NCBI RefSeq assembly: GCF_000003815.2
Contig: NC_049980.1
Coordinates: 24,908,660-24,972,659, forward strand
Source: Branchiostoma floridae
Taxonomy: Eukaryota; Chordata; Leptocardii; Amphioxiformes; Branchiostomatidae
Direction: 5' to 3'
DNA length: 64,000 bases
A program made the position numbers and the translations under genes. Below the pieces are notes generated by a model. That model was not told the DNA's origin. It made no database searches and was given only the letters and a program-made list of their open reading frames with translations. Positions 59,197-64,000 of the stretch are shown here, piece by piece (position 1 is the stretch's first letter; each line of letters opens with the position of its first letter).

Positions 59197-59940
59197 TTAT
59201 GGTTCACGTGCGGGTAGCGGGTTTTGTGAACAGAAGTCCTTTGTCCGCAGCATAATGCAATTTCCAAGGCGCGGAGAGCCAAGGCATTCCGAGGAAGAAT
59301 TCCTGCTTCCCGGGAGCCGGCTCGGACCCCCGCGGTAGACTGTCCATCCCCCGCCGACTTTGGGCGCCGGTCTTCCGCCCGCAACCCCGAACACCCTCCC
59401 GATGACTCCCAGATTGAGCCCAGGTGAAGTCCATTCGCACTCGAGCAACAGCCATGTTTGTGAGAACAAAGACAGGAACCATATGGCGGTCCATCTGGAA
59501 ACGTCCCACGCCGCCCTGACACTCCTTCCAGCCGAAGTTAATCCAAACAGACGAATCCTCTCTCCCATCTTAGTAACAAGAAACTCCATAAAGCCGATGC
59601 TAAACTGAATTTTTAGAAGATTTCTCCCCATTTTCTCGCTTCCGGGGTTGTTCCCAGGCAGACTGGGGCCCAAATGGCTCGTGTCTGTCGCGTGGCGGGG
59701 GCTATTGATACCAGGAGGAGGCGGGGCAACTGCCAGTCTCACTATTGTGTGAAGCGGTAATAGTAAGCACTGTTTTGACAAGACGCGTGCCCAACAGATC
59801 ATTATCGCCCCGTCAGCCAATCAGAGCGAAAGACGTCATCGTCAGCGCGTGGCACAGATTACACGGGTCATTGGCTGAATTTTTGTGAATGGGCGATGGG
59901 GTAAATCCACACCGCTGGGCCGTCCGCTAGTATTACGATA
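59197..59940. promoter_or_regulatory. GC-rich, CCAAT-containing promoter-like patch with an unassigned minus-strand frame
   Basis: The segment is rich in CG dinucleotides compared with its surroundings. CCAAT at 59817-59821 and ATTGG at 59870-59874 face opposite ways, with GACGTCATC between them. A 144-codon ATG frame runs on the minus strand from 59631 to 59197. Two other frames are also open there, so it may only reflect base composition. It could be the first exon of a gene extending out of reach. No product is assigned. Confidence 0.3.
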
Positions 59941-59949
59941 AAACGCCTT

Positions 59950-62700
59950 TGACTGGGAAAAAACGAAACGAGATTTTAGGAGAGTTTCCGCAGAATTTGT
60001 GTCAAGTCCTGATGAATATTGGCAGACCCATGATCAAACTGAATGCACCATTACACCATACATTGCAATACATTATACAGCATGGTTACTAGACGGTCCA
60101 CGTGTTATTTCACAATGGTAAGCGCGAATAGTTTTGCGAAAGTTTTTCAAACAGCTGTTTGATGTGCAACACTTTTATCTCACCAAGGACGTTATGTCCT
60201 TGATCTCACCAACAGTGATATCAGGACAACGCCATGCCCGTCACTGACTCTGAAACCAACGGTTCTTTCACGATTCTAACCTCTTACTACGTGCCTCACC
60301 TCCTAATCCTTCCACGGCGCTTCTATACAACTCTGAATAAATCTCTAACTCCACTGTCAACACCAAGGTGTGCCGCTAACACCTGTGCAAACCTCCCCTT
60401 AGTTCCCCACACTGCCACTACTATTCCGGGGCACACACGGCGATAGACTCACTGTGTACAGTGTAATGGACTTATGTAATGGCTTCTTTTGTACACTGAA
60501 TTATAGTGAATTGTCACAATATTGTGATCAATTGCTTACTTTTACGTATAGAATAATGATAGATGAATGATTAAGTAATTAATTAATGCGAGATATCAAA
60601 GATCCCACGAAATTGATGAAATACTCTTCAATGTCTCATTGTCATTCTTTTTCTCGTTCTAAAATAAGCCTTGTTTGTTTTCATGTTGGCAGTGGTAGGA
60701 ACCAATCCCAATATAGAGTTTAGTACTTGAATATATAGATATGAAATACTGGTAAACAGAGCAACCAAATGTTCAGTTTAGATTATACATAATGCTGGAG
60801 TACAGGAATAGATGTTCTCAATCACAATCCCAGTAATCTCTGAGTCAAAACATGACTGTATTAACTTGTTCTATATGTGCAATATCTAAGAAGCTTGGGG
60901 GATATTAGCCTCCCTGACTGAGTCTCTGCCGGTCGGGGTACGAGGAACTAATAATGATAATACATGTACAAAATAAAGCCTTGTCTTAGTGATAAATAAA
61001 ACACTGCCTACATCGGTTCTTGAAAGCATAACAAAGATTCTTACATCTGGACATTAGCAATAGCAGCAAACTTACATGCCCTAACGCAAGAGTATTTTTA
61101 TCCCGCCGCTGTTGATATCATATCTTGTGATCATCACAAAGAGTAGAAGTGGGCCCAGCTGAGCACACACACCCCTGCTTCAACCCGGGCAGGTCCTGGC
61201 TAATGTTTAACCGGCGCAGCAGTCGGCACTACCGCCGCCGCCTGCCTAATTGTTTATCGAGGTCGCGCACTGATGTTTGTACATTTACACATATTCATTC
61301 ACGGTGTACGAATGGCAGAATTTCCCACGCGACATACACGATAATTCACGAGGTTTGAGGCCTATGTCATATCTAACATACAACATTGTATATGGCACTG
61401 CGAATACGTGTATATATATTGAAGAAATTGATCATTACGTGCCGATGGAAAAGGCATACACAAAATCTAATGCAATTTTTGTACCACTGGTCATATGAGA
61501 GAACGACTCTTATAGTTATTTGCGAAGAAAACAAAATTTGTCCTAAGCAATCTTATCCGCTGTTGACAGTACAGTGACACTGCGTCGAGCTGTAAAAGTT
61601 CTCACGCGTTTTCGGAAGCATTTCAATGAAAGCGATCGTGATAATAAATATACTCATGGTAATTTGTGTCCGTCCAGAGGAAATGTAGTATTTGAACATG
61701 GATATTGCCATTCGTGCACAGATGGATACCACCTGAGATAGTCCTATCTAAACGACGCCGGGCAGAAGAACCAACCAGCAAAGCAACAGTTACAATGATT
61801 TGCAACATACTTTAGTATTACAGTCTACCATAATGATGATTCTACGAAAACATATATTGAAGACACTGCCAGTATCTCCATTTGCGGGTCAAAAACTTCT
61901 TTCTTTGCGGTGTTCGACTTGCTGAATACATCGTTCGTGCTTGGTCAATATTCTGGTGGACACCTCTTTGAGGCTTTTTTCATCCCTGGCACCACTTAAG
62001 ACATTAAGTGACCACTGGACACCGTCTAGGGACATTCTGATACCCTCTTCGGCCCCTTAAGAGTTAAGTGTCTCCTAAGTGCTTCCGCTTTACCTGACAC
62101 TTTGATGAAAGCACTGATATCATCGCTTATTCACCTGATGCTGAGTGACCACCTGTTTTCATACTCGGCTTTCTTCGTATTCAAGCAACTCTCAAATTGA
62201 GACGTTCTCTACTCCTTCATCATGGCTCATGAGTTCTTTTGCAACTTACTACTCCTTTTCTACAATAGTTTTCGGCTAATATAATGAAAATACAATGACA
62301 ATGTCGTTAGGAATGCTCGGTGTTCGCGATCAAGCTTCATTTGAATTGTCATTCGAATTAATACAAACTGCGTGTTTTCCAGTAAACATTAACCATTTTC
62401 TAGGGGTCCAACTATCACTGTTTTGCGCTATCCAGCGTTAGGGCAAAAGCTCACTATAGTAACTTTGAAGAAGCTTCAATCTACTTTTTGTATTTTCAAC
62501 GGTATTAAAGGAATGAACCAAAGAAACTAATTCACCAAGCAGATGTAACCTTTTTTTGATGTAACCAGACCCAACCTTTTTTTAAAACCCCTTTCTATAA
62601 AGAAAAATTGGGAGTAAAAGAAAGAGGTATAGAAAAGCCACAAAACATAAACCCGGTCCTTACATCTGCTTAATGGATATCCAATAGGAGAAAACCACAG
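59950..62700. other. non-coding stretch with a cluster of NK2-type sites
   Basis: No gene seen. Four matches to the NK2 homeodomain core (T/C-TAAGTG or complement) lie at 61993-61999, 62004-62010, 62064-62070 and 62075-62081. The rest is AT-rich. Confidence 0.4.
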
Positions 62701-62769
62701 TAAAAGAAAGCGTAGCGAAGGGCGAGTGTAGTCTATTACTACGTGCCCAACGTAGAATCTTCTCTGTCA

Positions 62770-63107
62770 TCACGAAGGTTCCTGGGGTAGATAAGGCTTT
62801 CCGGACCACACAGCAGTGTAATTTCCCTGCCATCTAGTCTTGATCAGATAACGTTTTTGACAGACATGGAGGATTTCGAGAAACTTTTGTGCTTCAGACC
62901 TGTCAGGAATCGGGGTTCGTTCCGGGTCAAGTCGCTGTGAACTTCGGTTACCCCAAGGAGGTCCAACCCCAACACAAGACTTGGCAAGGCTGCCGACGCT
63001 CAGCAACGGTATCTGATGCTGAAGTATCTGATCTATCAAAGACGTTTGTACAGCTATGACTCTGTTGTACCAAAAGCTCAGCGCTGAAACACTATCAAAT
63101 GTTCTAA
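62770..63107 (-). CDS. unassigned protein-like reading frame, possible terminal exon
   Basis: A stop-to-stop minus-strand frame of about 113 codons ends at 62770. Its composition looks protein-like (…SVGSLAKSCVGVGPPWG…, …RSEAQKFLEILHVCQKRYL…, ending KPYLPQEPS), unlike the low-complexity frames nearby. No convincing ATG or acceptor was found, and I do not recognise a family. It could be a last exon or the relic of a mobile element. Confidence 0.3.
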
Positions 63108-63109
63108 TA

Positions 63110-64000
63110 TTTCACAAAGTCATCAGCCGCGACGCTAACAGCCCTATTAAACTTTAAAGGATGTTCGCGCACAGAACTTAGTTGGCGGTCCGCAAGACTT
63201 CAAGTCATACACACGGATGGCTCCATAGTTCTAGCTTCTAGTTTGATGAGTCAAATCTTCACTGTTCGCAAAAATCGTGCCGCTCCGAATTTTGTACCTT
63301 TATCTTTTATCATCTCTCCATACAATCCCTTCTGTTCTACCTCTACAAAGTCGCATATCTAACCTCGACCTCCACCAGTATTTCTTTCTCTCTTTCTGGA
63401 CAACGAACACAATCATCAGCTGGCAAGCTTTCCCTTGGACCATGGGAAAGTCGCGGGTCAGGAAAACAGAGGAAACGCGGTGTTTAGATGTTTACCAATG
63501 TTGACATCGGCAATTACACCGGGACTGCTGTGAGCGTGAAAGTGCGAAATGCACCTGTTGTCGGCATTTTTGTCACAGAAATGCAATAACTAAACAAAAT
63601 CAATATAGCTAATTAGCACAATTAGAGACGTGTTGTTACGGCAGAAGGTAATACTAACGACGGGTACGTCTTCGGATGCTTATGGCCTGCAAAATTGTGC
63701 AGCTCAAATGGTGAAAAGATGAACAGAGACGTTTCTGCATCATATCATTATTTTTACTAGCGTCTGTCATTTCTTGGCACTCAACAAAATATAGCTTTGA
63801 ACAGATTACAAAACACTTTCACGGGTCGAATATTTCGTTTTGTTGAACTGATGTAAGAAATTTTATACACGAACGTATTCAGTGGGAGTGGTAATTGAAT
63901 ACATGTAATAAATATATATGGTATCATTTTATCATCAATATGTAGTTTTTGTCTTGTATATTTCTTATTTTCATGACAAATCTACGTATTTTATGTTGTT
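63110..64000. other. right edge, no gene seen
   Basis: AT-rich sequence with no supported exon, RNA gene or repeat. Confidence 0.4.

Overview
The window is eukaryotic, most likely a cephalochordate (Branchiostoma-type) genome. That is inferred from the intron-rich genes with GT-AG junctions, a large secreted protein joining IgGFc-binding, VWD, EGF, chitin-binding and pentraxin modules, an Id-type HLH gene, many short inverted-repeat elements, and two assembly gaps. No species-level marker was read, so another invertebrate deuterostome is possible. All three well-supported genes lie on the minus strand.

Layout. 1-5560: degenerate tandem repeats, a weak pair of plus-strand terminal exons (733-1080), then non-coding sequence with the presumed 3' UTR of the next gene. 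5568-21910: one complete 29-coding-exon gene read leftwards. I joined the exons by splice signals; the coding length is 6120 nt (2039 residues), every junction keeps frame, and a TATA box lies upstream of a non-coding first exon. 22080-24160: no gene seen. 24164-29933: a seven-coding-exon acid sphingomyelinase-like phosphodiesterase (SMPDL3 type, 457 residues) with a 5'-truncated LINE in its fifth intron. 30000-50700: a gene-poor stretch with several inverted-repeat (MITE-like) elements, a long GT microsatellite and a gap. About 50750-55185: an Id gene with a TATA box, two CRE palindromes upstream and an intronic array of five E-boxes. 55200-64000: mostly non-coding, with a second gap, a GC-rich promoter-like patch near 59200-59940, a cluster of NK2-type homeodomain sites near 62000 and an unassigned minus-strand reading frame at 62770-63107.

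Working picture. The large gene probably encodes a secreted, mucus- or gel-associated recognition protein: the VWD-C8-TIL unit and IgGFc-binding domain resemble those of mucin-like proteins, and the chitin-binding and pentraxin modules could bind microbes or chitin. Its 3' half was recently reshaped by internal duplication. The SMPDL3-like enzyme is an extracellular or GPI-anchored phosphodiesterase. Id is a dominant-negative HLH regulator. The three genes show no sign of acting in one pathway; this is an ordinary chordate neighbourhood with one unusual modular gene and a rich set of non-autonomous mobile elements.
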